Positions 25,254-33,677 of a DNA stretch of 64,000 nucleotides are shown here, in pieces. The translations under genes and the position numbers were made by a program. A model generated the notes under the pieces. That model made no database searches. It was not told where the DNA came from and saw only the letters and a program-made list of their open reading frames with translations. The first letter of the stretch is position 1. Every line of letters begins with the position of its first letter. Origin of the DNA: Marinobacter profundi (GTDB taxonomy: Bacteria; Pseudomonadota; Gammaproteobacteria; Pseudomonadales; Oleiphilaceae); the NCBI RefSeq assembly GCF_002744715.1, contig NZ_KZ319367.1:1-64000 (forward strand). The letters run 5' to 3'.

Positions 25254-25328
25254 AACCTGACAGCAGCCTTAATAGTCAAGGATTTGCCCTGTTCCCGGAT
25301 CACCTTCAGCTGGCTGTCAGGTTTGCGC
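25254..25328. promoter_or_regulatory. inverted repeat and conserved motif upstream of the redox cluster
   Basis: AACCTGACAGC (25254-25264) is perfectly inverted as GCTGTCAGGTT (25313-25323), 48 bp apart. The right arm is part of TGTCAGGTTTGCGC (25315-25328), which recurs with one change at 26704-26717 before the PepSY gene, at a similar distance from the start codon (60 and 52 bp). This suggests a shared regulator site, plausibly for the adjacent QseB-like regulator. Confidence 0.5.
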
Positions 25329-25374
25329 GGTAGCCTGACCGCAATCATTCCGGGAGCTGATCCGAGGAGACACC

Positions 25375-26679
25375 ATGATCCGCCTGATTATACCCTTCGT
25401 TCTTGTCGTCACCGGCCTGTGGGCATGGAACCTGACGACATCCGCCGGGCACTGGTCCGTCTATGACCAGGGCCTGCTGCTCAGCGGGTGGTTATCCATC
25501 GCCCTGTTGTCCCTGACCATGATGCTGGCCCTTCGCCCGGCCTGGCTTGAGCGGCCCATGGGCGGGTTGGACAAGATCTATCGCACCCATAAGTGGGCAG
25601 GCATTCTGGCCGTGGCCTTCGCGGCGGCGCACTGGTTGATCGAGATGGGTGACGATGTCATCGAAGCGATCTTTGGCGGCATCAGCCGGCTCGATGACCT
25701 GCACTACAGCGGTTTCATCGAGGCGATGCGCGATGCGGCTGAAGAAGTGGGTGAATTTGCCATTTACCTGTTGTTCGCCATGGTGCTGATCACGCTGTGG
25801 CGTAAGTTCCCCTACCGGTACTGGCGTTATCTGCACCGGGCAATGCCTGCGCTTTTCCTGCTACTTGCGTTCCATGCGGCCTGGCTGGCTCCACTGGACT
25901 GGTGGCAGCAACCCATCGGTTGGCTGATGGCAGCCCTGTTGGCAGGCGGCAGCCTCGCCAGCGTGCTTTCGCTGGCCGGCAGGGTCGGCCGACGTCGTCA
26001 GGTGCAGGGCAAGATTGTGGCCATCAATTCCCCGGAACCGAGCATCACCGAGGTCACCCTGGACCTCGGCAGGGCCTGGCAGGGGCACCGGCCGGGACAG
26101 TTTGCCCTGGTAACGTTCAACAGGCTGGAGGGCTCTCATCCCTTCACCATTGCCAGCGCCGATAGCGGTAACGGCCGGGTCACTTTCCTGATCAAGTCGC
26201 TTGGCGATTTCACCCGCAACCTGGCCCATAAAATCGACGTGGGGCAGCCGGTGACCGTGGAAGGTCCCTACGGTTGCTTCGATTTCAATCGAAGAAATCG
26301 CAAGGCCCACCAGATCTGGATTGCCGGAGGCATTGGTGTAACACCCTTTCTCGCCTGGCTAGAAGCGGCGAGTGCTGCCCACCAGCCCGCACCTGAAGCG
26401 GATCTGCACTACTGCACCCGTAACGCTGACCGGGACCCGGTGGTCGAGCGGCTTCAGGCCCTTTGTCGGGACTATCCGGGCATCAAGCTGCAGATTCACG
26501 ACAGCAGTAAAGGGGAGAGCCTTTCGGCAGAAGCGTTGTCGGCCAGTGAAAGCCCGGGTGCCAGGGCTGAGGTCTGGTTCTGCGGCCCGGCAGGGCTGGG
26601 GCAGAGCCTGGAGCGGGGATTGCGGACGGCACCGTTGCGTTTGTCACGCTTCCACAAGGAAGCCTTCCAGTTCCGTTAA
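25375..26679 (+). CDS. ferric-reductase-like transmembrane flavocytochrome
   Basis: A 434-residue fusion of an N-terminal six-helix haem-binding membrane domain (about 1-205) and a C-terminal FNR-type FAD/NAD(P)H domain (about 210-434). Candidate haem ligands are the paired His in THKWAGILAVAFAAAHWL and YLHRAMPALFLLLAFHAAWL. The FAD site is SHPFTIAS, the nucleotide site IAGGIGVTPFLAWLE, and the C-terminal aromatic stacking motif FHKEAFQFR. Members move electrons from cytoplasmic NAD(P)H across the membrane to an external acceptor such as Fe(III). It is the first gene of a four-gene plus-strand cluster divergent from a two-component pair. The acceptor is unknown. Confidence 0.85.
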   Translation: MIRLIIPFVLVVTGLWAWNLTTSAGHWSVYDQGLLLSGWLSIALLSLTMMLALRPAWLERPMGGLDKIYRTHKWAGILAVAFAAAHWLIEMGDDVIEAIFGGISRLDDLHYSGFIEAMRDAAEEVGEFAIYLLFAMVLITLWRKFPYRYWRYLHRAMPALFLLLAFHAAWLAPLDWWQQPIGWLMAALLAGGSLASVLSLAGRVGRRRQVQGKIVAINSPEPSITEVTLDLGRAWQGHRPGQFALVTFNRLEGSHPFTIASADSGNGRVTFLIKSLGDFTRNLAHKIDVGQPVTVEGPYGCFDFNRRNRKAHQIWIAGGIGVTPFLAWLEAASAAHQPAPEADLHYCTRNADRDPVVERLQALCRDYPGIKLQIHDSSKGESLSAEALSASESPGARAEVWFCGPAGLGQSLERGLRTAPLRLSRFHKEAFQFR

Positions 26680-26703
26680 CCCTTCCCGGGGCGTTCAGGC
26701 CAG

Positions 26704-26717
26704 TGTCAGGTCTGCGC
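26704..26717 (+). promoter_or_regulatory. second copy of the redox-cluster motif
   Basis: TGTCAGGTCTGCGC matches 13 of 14 positions of the motif at 25315-25328 and lies 52 bp before the PepSY gene start. This may mean a separately regulated promoter inside the cluster. Confidence 0.45.
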
Positions 26718-26755
26718 CCCAGAATAGGTGGTGTGGATTCAACAGGAGACATCCC

Positions 26756-27157
26756 ATGAAGACCAAACCGGTGATTATCAGCCTCGCAGTTCTGTGCCTC
26801 AGTGCACCGGTGCTGGCGGACGATGACTGTGACGATCCGGTGGCTGACTGGCAGCCGCGGGAACACTTGCGTCAGAAACTGGAGGCGGAGGGCTGGACGG
26901 TCTACCGCATCAAGGTGGATGACGGATGCTATGAAGTGAAGGGGCTGGCCCCGGAGGGGCGGCGTGTAGAGGCTTCGTTTGCACCTGCCTCCCTCGAACT
27001 GATGGAACTGGAACGGGAAGACGACGATGACGATGACGATGACGATAACAACAGGCAGGACCAGGGCGATCGCCAAGCCGGGGACAAGGCTCAGGCCGAT
27101 CGTCCGGTTCCCCGTAATGGCATCGTCAAGGGGCGCCCAACAGTGACGGTGGAATAA
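26756..27157 (+). CDS. acidic periplasmic PepSY-domain protein
   Basis: A 133-residue protein. The ATG at 26756 follows AGGAG at 8 bp and opens a signal peptide (1-21, MKTKPVIISLAVLCLSAPVL then ADD). The mature region holds one PepSY-like unit (REHLRQKLEAEGWTVYRIKV, then DGCYEVKGLAPEGRRVEASF) with two cysteines (CDDPV and GCYEV). An uninterrupted run of nine Asp lies at about residue 90, in a long disordered Asp/Glu/Gln-rich tail. PepSY proteins of this type often accompany cytochrome b or ferric reductases. The Asp run could bind a cation such as Fe or Ca. It may be a sensor or metal chaperone for the redox cluster. Confidence 0.75.
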   Translation: MKTKPVIISLAVLCLSAPVLADDDCDDPVADWQPREHLRQKLEAEGWTVYRIKVDDGCYEVKGLAPEGRRVEASFAPASLELMELEREDDDDDDDDDNNRQDQGDRQAGDKAQADRPVPRNGIVKGRPTVTVE

Positions 27158-27229
27158 CCCGCCCATTGTTTTGACCGCTGTTTCTGCAATTCAACGTGAT
27201 AACGGAAATACGGTATGACGAGGTACGGT

Positions 27230-27700
27230 ATGAAAAAGATTCTTCTTGCTCTGGGCCTGGCTGTAGCAGTTGCCTTGCCCGCGCTGGCGCAGGCACGTGA
27301 AGTAACCTTCACAACCGAGCTATACGACTACGGTGGCGATGGCGCCTATATAGCCCTTTACCTTACGGATGCGTCCGGGGCGTACCAGGGGACGCTCTGG
27401 GTAGCCGGGAAAAAGTCAAAGTATTACAAGCATCTGAGCGGCTGGGCCCGTGGCAGCAGGCTGGACCCCGCGGAATATGACGGGCTGACGGGAGCCAGCA
27501 TTACCAGCGGACGCACCCTGAAAATCACGCTTGATCTTGATGACGCGCTGATTGACAGCGGCTACGAAGTCCGCGTCGATACCGCGGTGGAGGATATGCG
27601 TGACAACAGGGCGGATGTTGCATTACCGCTGACCACCGACGGGGCGGGCACGCCAGTCTCGGGGCGGGGTTACGTTCGTTTGTTCCGCTACGATTTTTAA
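27230..27700 (+). CDS. periplasmic DUF2271-family protein
   Basis: A 156-residue exported protein. The ATG at 27230 has GACGAGG about 6 bp upstream and gives a clean signal peptide (LLALGLAVAVALPALAQA, cleavage before REV). The mature domain has the DUF2271 pattern: YDYGGDGAYIALYLTDASGA, LWVAGKKSKYYKHLSGWARG, DGLTGASITSG and a C-terminal strand GYVRLFRYDF. DUF2271 genes usually lie with PepSY and flavin/FMN-transfer genes in predicted iron-reduction or extracellular electron-transfer loci. No ApbE-type flavin transferase is seen here. It is separated from the next gene by 22 bp and is therefore co-transcribed with it. Confidence 0.8.
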   Translation: MKKILLALGLAVAVALPALAQAREVTFTTELYDYGGDGAYIALYLTDASGAYQGTLWVAGKKSKYYKHLSGWARGSRLDPAEYDGLTGASITSGRTLKITLDLDDALIDSGYEVRVDTAVEDMRDNRADVALPLTTDGAGTPVSGRGYVRLFRYDF

Positions 27701-27722
27701 CGGGTAGCCAGGAGCCAGCGTG

Positions 27723-29948
27723 ATGTTGCGTAAATTGCACGGTCTGCCCGCTCTGTTTGCGGTGGTGTTTCTGGTGACACTGGCTGTTACCGGTTCAATG
27801 CTGGCCCTTGCGCCGGTGTTGGACCGGGCCGGCGCGGTGGTTCCGCCGGCCGGGGAGATCAGCGTTGCCCAGCTGGCAGGACGGGTGGCGGAGAACTATC
27901 CGGGCACTGAACAGATTGTGCGTGACCTCTCCGGCCAAGTGGTCGTTTACTACAGCCGGGATGGCCAGACCGGGGCCGACCTGGTCAACCCGTTGACCGG
28001 CGAGCGTCTGGCGGCCTACCAGCCAGCGGCGTTCTTTGTCTGGATCCGGGACCTGCACCGCTCCTTCCTGCTGGATACACCAGGCCGGATGGTGGCGGGC
28101 ATTTCGGCCGCATTGATGTTGTTTGTCTGCCTGTCGGGCATGGTTTTGCTGGCCCGCCGGAGTGGTGGCTGGAGAGCATTGATGCGGCCGTTGGCCGGCA
28201 CCGGCAGTCAACGGTTCCATGCCGAATTGGCCCGGCTGGCGGTTTTGGGGCTGTTGTTGTCGGCGCTGACCGGCAGTTTCCTGTCGGCCCAGCGATTTGG
28301 TCTGCTACCAGAGGCCTCCGACCCGGGGCCAGGTTTCCCGGCCGAAGTTTCCGGGGGGCAACCCCGTCCGGTTGACCGGCTTAAGGCACTCACAGAGGTT
28401 GATCTTGGCGATCTCCGGGAACTCGTGTTTCCCTATCCCGATGACCCCCGGGACGTGTACTCCCTGACCACCACGGGTGGGTCCGGATTCGTGGATCAGG
28501 CTACCGGTGAGCTACTGCAGTTCCAGCCCCGCTCCACCGGCAGCGCGGTCCAGCAATGGATCATGAGGTTGCATACCGGAGAGGGCCTGTGGTGGCTGGG
28601 CCTGATACTCGGTGTGGCTGCGCTTGCCGTGCCGGTGCTGTCGGTGACCGGAGCTATTATCTGGTGGCAGCGGCGGTGGTCGTCGGTAAAGGTCCAGCAC
28701 CGCGTGGCTGTCGATGAGGCCGATGTCGTTGTTCTGGTGGGGTCAGAGGGCGGTGCTACCTGGGGCTTTGCCCGGGCGCTGCAGACGGGCCTGACCAAGG
28801 CGGGGTTCCGGGTGCATTGTGCGGAGATGAACGCACTGGCGGACGCTTATCCAGTGGCTTCTATGTTGCTCCTGCTGACCTCCACCTACGGTGATGGTGA
28901 TGCGCCAGCCTCGGCCCGGCAGTTTATGACCCGGCTTCGCGACTTCCGCGCCGGAAGCACGCTGAACTATGCCGTACTGGGGTTTGGTGACCGTCAGTTC
29001 CCGAACTTCTGCCAGTTTGCCCTGGAGGTTGATGAAGCGCTTGCCGGCAAGGGACTGAGCCGGATACAACCCGTTGAGCTGATTGACCGCTGCTCCGCTG
29101 GCCGGTTCAGCGAGTGGGGTGACCAGCTTGGCACTGCAATCGGATCTCCGCTGTCCCTGAGCCATGATCCGGTTCCGCCCCGCACCGTGCGGCTGGAGCT
29201 TGCAGAACGTGTGGATTACGGGCTGGCAGTGCAGGCGCCGACCAGTATCTTGCGGTTCAGGCTGGCAGACCCGGGGCGGGGATGGCGGTCCTGGTTCTCC
29301 CGGTCTCGCCGCCATAGCCTGCCAGCGTTCGAGGCAGGTGACCTGCTTGGCATCCTGCCACCCCAAGGGCAGGACGCACGGTTTTACTCGCTGGCTTCGT
29401 CGGCCAGTGACGGTGTATTTGAGATCTGCGTCCGCAAACAGCCCGGTGGCCTTTGCTCCGGTTACCTGCATGGCCTGAAACCGGGTGACAGTGTTGAGGC
29501 TTTCATCCGCCAGAACCCGGGATTTCGCCCGGTCGCTGGCACAGTGCCCGTCATTCTGATTGGTGCCGGTGCAGGGATCGGTCCGCTGACCGGATTTATC
29601 CGGAACAATACCGCCCGCAACCCCATGTACCTTTATTGGGGCGGGCGAAGTGCGACTTCGGATTTTCTCTATCAGCCGGAACTGGGGCACTACCTTGAGG
29701 ATCGCCGGCTAACGGGGTTGAGTACCGCGTTCTCAAGATCCGCTGAAAGGGCCTACGTGCAGGACCGGCTCCTGCAGGATCAAACGGCCTTGCGGCAGAT
29801 GATTGATACCGGTGCCCAGGTTCTGGTGTGTGGCGGCAGAGAGATGGCCGCCGGGGTGAAACAGGTTTTCGAAGAGATTCTTCAGCCTTTGAGGCTGGAT
29901 GTGGATGATTTGAGAGTACAGGGACGTTATCTGGAGGATGTGTACTGA
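27723..29948 (+). CDS. PepSY-flavodoxin-FNR fusion, membrane flavoreductase
   Basis: A 741-residue protein. An N-terminal PepSY_TM module spans about 1-330: TM near 8-28 (ALFAVVFLVTLAVTGSMLAL), a periplasmic PepSY repeat, and TMs near 130, 180 and 295 (HTGEGLWWLGLILGVAALAV). A flavodoxin-like FMN domain follows (about 335-480: VLVGSEGGATWGFARALQTG, LTSTYGDGDAPASARQF). A sulfite-reductase-alpha-like FAD/NADPH domain ends the protein (RFYSLASSAS, ICVRKQPGGLCSGYLHGL, LIGAGAGIGPLTGFIR). This layout would carry electrons from NADPH via FAD and FMN to the membrane or periplasm. The start is ATG 27723 after GGAG; a GTG 3 bp earlier is an alternative. It is the last gene of the cluster. Confidence 0.85.
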   Translation: MLRKLHGLPALFAVVFLVTLAVTGSMLALAPVLDRAGAVVPPAGEISVAQLAGRVAENYPGTEQIVRDLSGQVVVYYSRDGQTGADLVNPLTGERLAAYQPAAFFVWIRDLHRSFLLDTPGRMVAGISAALMLFVCLSGMVLLARRSGGWRALMRPLAGTGSQRFHAELARLAVLGLLLSALTGSFLSAQRFGLLPEASDPGPGFPAEVSGGQPRPVDRLKALTEVDLGDLRELVFPYPDDPRDVYSLTTTGGSGFVDQATGELLQFQPRSTGSAVQQWIMRLHTGEGLWWLGLILGVAALAVPVLSVTGAIIWWQRRWSSVKVQHRVAVDEADVVVLVGSEGGATWGFARALQTGLTKAGFRVHCAEMNALADAYPVASMLLLLTSTYGDGDAPASARQFMTRLRDFRAGSTLNYAVLGFGDRQFPNFCQFALEVDEALAGKGLSRIQPVELIDRCSAGRFSEWGDQLGTAIGSPLSLSHDPVPPRTVRLELAERVDYGLAVQAPTSILRFRLADPGRGWRSWFSRSRRHSLPAFEAGDLLGILPPQGQDARFYSLASSASDGVFEICVRKQPGGLCSGYLHGLKPGDSVEAFIRQNPGFRPVAGTVPVILIGAGAGIGPLTGFIRNNTARNPMYLYWGGRSATSDFLYQPELGHYLEDRRLTGLSTAFSRSAERAYVQDRLLQDQTALRQMIDTGAQVLVCGGREMAAGVKQVFEEILQPLRLDVDDLRVQGRYLEDVY

Positions 29949-30013
29949 GTCGGGCGTGGCCAGGCTTGCGGCTTGCCGTGAGCCATTCGCATGCGAATAT
30001 CCGATACTGCATT

Positions 30014-30042
30014 GACAATTTGTCATATCGTGACAAATTGTC
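30014..30042. promoter_or_regulatory. 11-bp inverted repeat upstream of the COG3687 gene
   Basis: GACAATTTGTC and GACAAATTGTC are perfect inverted copies with a 7-bp spacer, in the promoter region (about 120 bp before the start codon). A TTGACA at 30013-30018 overlaps the left arm and could be a -35 box. The arrangement looks like a TetR- or GntR-type operator. Confidence 0.5.
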
Positions 30043-30162
30043 TTATCTATCCTGTCGTTTTCTTTTCGGCAGAATCCGGGTGAGGTTAAACTGGCGTCTC
30101 CGGTTAAAAATTAGACGAAGTTCAATGCGCTGATAACAATAATCTGACGACAGGAGGCCACC

Positions 30163-30996
30163 ATGTCAGTCAGCTCGACCCCGGAAGGGGTGTCTGTCGC
30201 ACCCCGGCACATCCACTTTGATGTCAGCGAGGATCTGAAATCCTTCTGGCATGGCAATGACGCCTTTCGTACCGCCTTTTTCAACGCGTTGTCCCTTCAG
30301 TTCCCTGACGGTGAGCAGCAGTTCATCAACGCGGTGCGACTGTATCGGGACAGGATTGACGATCCCAAGCTCAAGCAGGAGATCCGGGGCTTTATCGGCC
30401 AGGAGGCTTTGCACAGCCGCGAACACAAGAGTTACAACGAGGCACTGAGGGCCCGTGGCTACGAGATTGATGCGATTGACCGGCGCTTCCGCAAGCACAT
30501 GGCGTGGGTAGGCCGGCTGCCGGCCAGTCGGCAACTGGCGGGAACCTGTGGTGCCGAGCATTACACCGCGGTGCTGGCTAATGCGATTCTGCGGCACCCG
30601 GAATGGATGGCCGGTGCCAGTCCCCGGATGCAGCGATTGTGGCGCTGGCATGCCATTGAGGAAACCGAGCACAAGTCCGTTGCCTTCGATGTTTACCGCC
30701 AGTGCGTGGGTAACGAGCGCCTGCGCAAGGTAGTGTTCCTGTTTGTGACCTGGAATTTCTTCAAGTACACCTTTCTCAATACCTGCAGCCTGCTGAAAAC
30801 CGACGGCAAGTTATGGAGCCTGAGGACCTGGCTTGGGGGAATCAACTTCCTGTGGGGCAGGCCAGGTGTCCTGCGGCGCTGCCTGCCCGAGTTCCTGGCG
30901 TACCTGCGCACCGGTTTCCAGCCCTGGCAACAGGATAACCGTGACCTGTTGAGGGAGAACCTGGCAGAACTGCAGGACAGTCGCTATCCCGCCTGA
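30163..30996 (+). CDS. putative metal-dependent hydrolase (COG3687, PF10118-type)
   Basis: A 277-residue soluble protein with a four-helix, ferritin-like pattern of metal ligands: FIGQEALHSREHKSYNEAL, GTCGAEHYTAVLANAIL and WHAIEETEHKSVAFDVY. Together these give the ExxxH and EExEH clusters expected of a di-metal site. Homologues are annotated as metal-dependent hydrolases or diiron oxygenases without a settled substrate. AGGAGG stands 6 bp before the ATG. It is a single gene preceded by an operator-like inverted repeat (30014-30042), so it is probably under a dedicated repressor. Confidence 0.82.
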   Translation: MSVSSTPEGVSVAPRHIHFDVSEDLKSFWHGNDAFRTAFFNALSLQFPDGEQQFINAVRLYRDRIDDPKLKQEIRGFIGQEALHSREHKSYNEALRARGYEIDAIDRRFRKHMAWVGRLPASRQLAGTCGAEHYTAVLANAILRHPEWMAGASPRMQRLWRWHAIEETEHKSVAFDVYRQCVGNERLRKVVFLFVTWNFFKYTFLNTCSLLKTDGKLWSLRTWLGGINFLWGRPGVLRRCLPEFLAYLRTGFQPWQQDNRDLLRENLAELQDSRYPA

Positions 30997-31154
30997 CGCC
31001 AGCAAGCTCCCGATGGGATATGACGCTTTTGGGGTCAGTTTGTTCCGGGCGGCTGAAATTGTGATGGCATTGTGTTACATCTTGCCTCTGACAATAACAA
31101 TGACAAGACGGTTGGCCCGGCAGTCCGGCCAGCCTGATGACCCTGGAGGCCCCG

Positions 31155-32105
31155 ATGCGCGTTGGTCTTATTGTGGACTCTGCCTGTGACCTGCCCTATG
31201 AGTTCAGTCGCAAGCATGATCTGTTTATTCTCCCCGTAACGGCAAAGATCGACAATCAGGTATTTATCGACAACCACGACCCGGTGCTAACCCAGGAGTT
31301 CTATCAGAGCGGCCTCCTGCAGAAAGGCCACCATGCCGAGACTGAAGCCTTTTCCGCTGGCCAGATCCATGATCTGTTGATGGAAAAGGTGGTCACCCAG
31401 TTTGATGTTGCCATCTGTGAAACCGTAACCCGGTCGCGAAGCCTGATTTTCCAGAATGCTACCGATGCCTACAACACAGTGATGGGAAGCTGTCAGCAGG
31501 CGAGGGCGGCCGCCGGGGTGCCGGGAAAATTCTCCATGCGGGTGATCGACAGCAAGCAGATCTTCGCCGGCCAGGGGCTGCTGGCAGCCCACACCCTCCG
31601 GCTGATTGACCAGAAGCTGTCCAAGAACGTGTTGCGACAGGAGGTCGAGGCTTTTACCGACCGGATGTATACCTGCGTAATCCCTCGCGATCTGCACTAC
31701 ATCCGCGAACGGGCGCGCCGCCGTGGCGACAAGAGCATCTCGGCCGTCGTGGCGTTCCTGGGCAAGGCACTGAACATCACCCCGGTCATTTTTGGTCAGG
31801 GTGCCGAGGGGCAGCCGGTGGCGAAAACCCGGAACTTCGATACTGCGGTCGAGAAGGTCATGAACTACGCTGCCGGCCGGGTTGACGCTGGCCTGCTGAC
31901 TCCCTATGTGAGCCTGTCCTGCGGCCTGTCCTGGACCGAGATCGAGGAGTTGCCCGCTCTGAACAGGCTTCGGGACGCCTGTGAGCGGAATGGGGTAGAG
32001 TTGCTGTTGTCCCAGATGGGCATAACCAGCAGCATTTATATCGGGCCGGGCAGTGTTTGCCTGTCGCTGGCCGCCGAGCCTCATCAGTTCAGCGATTTTC
32101 AGTAA
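31155..32105 (+). CDS. DegV-family fatty-acid-binding protein
   Basis: A 316-residue protein with the DegV opening VGLIVDSACDLPYEF (conserved DS..D), a middle lobe with MRVIDSKQIFAGQGLLAAHT, and the C-terminal lobe. DegV/FakB proteins bind a fatty acid deep in the cleft. FakB partners a FakA kinase, which is not in this window. The ATG at 31155 has GGAGG 6 bp upstream; an ATG at 31137 is possible but less well spaced. It is longer than the usual 280 residues, with insertions after residue 50 and around 190 (ARRRGDKSISAVVAFLG). Single gene. Confidence 0.8.
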   Translation: MRVGLIVDSACDLPYEFSRKHDLFILPVTAKIDNQVFIDNHDPVLTQEFYQSGLLQKGHHAETEAFSAGQIHDLLMEKVVTQFDVAICETVTRSRSLIFQNATDAYNTVMGSCQQARAAAGVPGKFSMRVIDSKQIFAGQGLLAAHTLRLIDQKLSKNVLRQEVEAFTDRMYTCVIPRDLHYIRERARRRGDKSISAVVAFLGKALNITPVIFGQGAEGQPVAKTRNFDTAVEKVMNYAAGRVDAGLLTPYVSLSCGLSWTEIEELPALNRLRDACERNGVELLLSQMGITSSIYIGPGSVCLSLAAEPHQFSDFQ

Positions 32106-32235
32106 CCCGGATCACACTCTCGCTTGGCCCAACTGCTCCGGCAATCCGTCCTTTCGGGCAAATTGGCGCGGGCCGGTGCCGTGTTAGCCTCAACCCTGAA
32201 TCCACAGACTGGCAGTCAACCTCCGGAACCACATC

Positions 32236-33270
32236 ATGACCAAGGCTAACACCGATATTGCTTCAGCCCTTCTGGAGCAACATGTCAAACACGAGCTGGC
32301 GGCTCTCAAGGGGGCCAAGCTGAAGAAGTTCGTCGCTAACGAACTGGATGAGCTGTTCGCGCTCACCGAATCGGTCACTCTCAACCGGGTGAGTTCTGTG
32401 GAGCAGGTGATGGCGGTTATCCAGCGTATTGTCATTGACATGGAGCTGGACGCGGGGCTGCCAGAGCTGGCTGCGGACATGGCCACGGAGGTGCTGAATT
32501 CCGCGGTACAGGCCGAAACTCCCCTGAAAGACATTATCAGCCGCGAGCAGGCCACTGCATTTCTGGAGGAAGCCCTGGAGCTTCGCCAGCAGCGGGAGCA
32601 GATTATCCGTGAAGTCATGGCGCACCCGGTCTATCAGGAGCTGGTGTCCAACGTGGTGTATCACGGCCTGGTGAATTATCTGTATGAGGATAACCTGATT
32701 ACCAAGGCGGTGCCCGGGGTCGGGTCCATGATGAAGTTCGGCAAGCGCATGGCGAACAAGGCGGTGCCCGGGCTCGACGAGACCTTTGAGCGGCGACTCA
32801 AGGCCTGGCTGTCGGATAGTCTGCCCGGCCTGATTACCCGCAGTGAACAGTTTCTCCACAAGGCGTTGACCGACGATGAGCTGCGGGACAGTGTGATGGC
32901 GGCCTGGATCTCACTGGAAGAGCGCAGCCTGGCGGACCTGAACGACGGCCTGGGTGACGTCCAGCTGCAGGAATTCGTGGTCCTTGGCTATGAATTCTGG
33001 CTGACCTTCCGCCAGACTCCCTATTTCCGTGCCTGTGCCCTTGCCGTGGTGGAGCACCTGTTTGCCCGCTATGGCGACCAGCCACTCGGGGTGCTGCTGC
33101 AGGATATTGGTGTGACCCGGGCCCTGGTGATGTCCGAAATCGAGGCCCATGGCTTGCCGCTGGTGGACGTGTTGCGGGATGAAGGGTATCTCGAGGCGCT
33201 GCTGCGACGACGCCTGCAGCCCTTCTACAAGTCGGCGGCGGTGGGCAAGATTCTCTCGCAGCAAGGCTGA
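32236..33270 (+). CDS. conserved hypothetical protein, helical
   Basis: A 344-residue soluble protein, almost entirely predicted helix, with no signal peptide, cofactor motif or enzyme signature that I recognise. Notable segments are HVKHELAALKGAKLKKFVAN at the N-terminus, a Gly/Pro hinge (VPGVGSMMKFGKRMANKAVP, about residues 157-176) and a C-terminal helical region ending SAAVGKILSQQG. It is transcribed alone, between a DegV gene and a bidirectional terminator. It seems to be a lineage-specific core gene. No function can be inferred. Confidence 0.65.
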   Translation: MTKANTDIASALLEQHVKHELAALKGAKLKKFVANELDELFALTESVTLNRVSSVEQVMAVIQRIVIDMELDAGLPELAADMATEVLNSAVQAETPLKDIISREQATAFLEEALELRQQREQIIREVMAHPVYQELVSNVVYHGLVNYLYEDNLITKAVPGVGSMMKFGKRMANKAVPGLDETFERRLKAWLSDSLPGLITRSEQFLHKALTDDELRDSVMAAWISLEERSLADLNDGLGDVQLQEFVVLGYEFWLTFRQTPYFRACALAVVEHLFARYGDQPLGVLLQDIGVTRALVMSEIEAHGLPLVDVLRDEGYLEALLRRRLQPFYKSAAVGKILSQQG

Positions 33271-33286
33271 TTCGTTTCAGCTTGCG

Positions 33287-33319
33287 AAAAAAAGAGGCAT
33301 CCGCGGATGCCTCTTTTTT
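33287..33319. terminator. bidirectional rho-independent terminator
   Basis: Seven A, then a perfect 20-bp palindrome (GAGGCATCCGCGGATGCCTC), then six T. It serves both the 344-residue-protein gene (plus) and fdxA (minus), which converge on it. Confidence 0.88.
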
Positions 33320-33353
33320 GTATGCGGGTTTCAGGCGATCGCCATGGCTCCGC

Positions 33354-33677
33354 TCAGCGCTCCAGATACTGCAGCTTGTTGGGCTTGCCATCCCACTCGG
33401 CTGCATCCGGCAGGGGATCTTTCTTTTCGGTGATGTTCGGCCATTTGCCGGCCAGGTCGGCGTTGATTTCAACAAACTGGACCTGATCGGCGGGCAGCTC
33501 GTCTTCCGAGAAGATGGCTTCCGCAGGGCACTCGGGCTCGCACAGGGCGCAGTCGATGCACTCGTCCGGATCGATTACCAGAAAGTTCGGGCCTTCGTAG
33601 AAGCAGTCAACAGGGCAAACTTCAACGCAGTCGGTGTATTTGCACTTGATGCAGTTATCAGTAACGATAAAAGCCAT
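33354..33677 (-). CDS. fdxA: 7Fe ferredoxin FdxA
   Basis: A 107-residue ferredoxin carrying one [3Fe-4S] and one [4Fe-4S] cluster. The N-terminus is [20 protein letters not shown], with the cysteines of CxxCxxxxCxxxCP and of the second cluster in [16 protein letters not shown]. The C-terminal extension (about 60-107) is typical of Azotobacter FdI/FdxA-type proteins. It carries low-potential electrons, partner unknown. Placement beside mutS is as in Pseudomonas and relatives. The gene is convergent with the preceding one and shares the terminator at 33287-33319. Confidence 0.95.
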   Translation of the reverse strand: MAFIVTDNCIKCKYTDCVEVCPVDCFYEGPNFLVIDPDECIDCALCEPECPAEAIFSEDELPADQVQFVEINADLAGKWPNITEKKDPLPDAAEWDGKPNKLQYLER

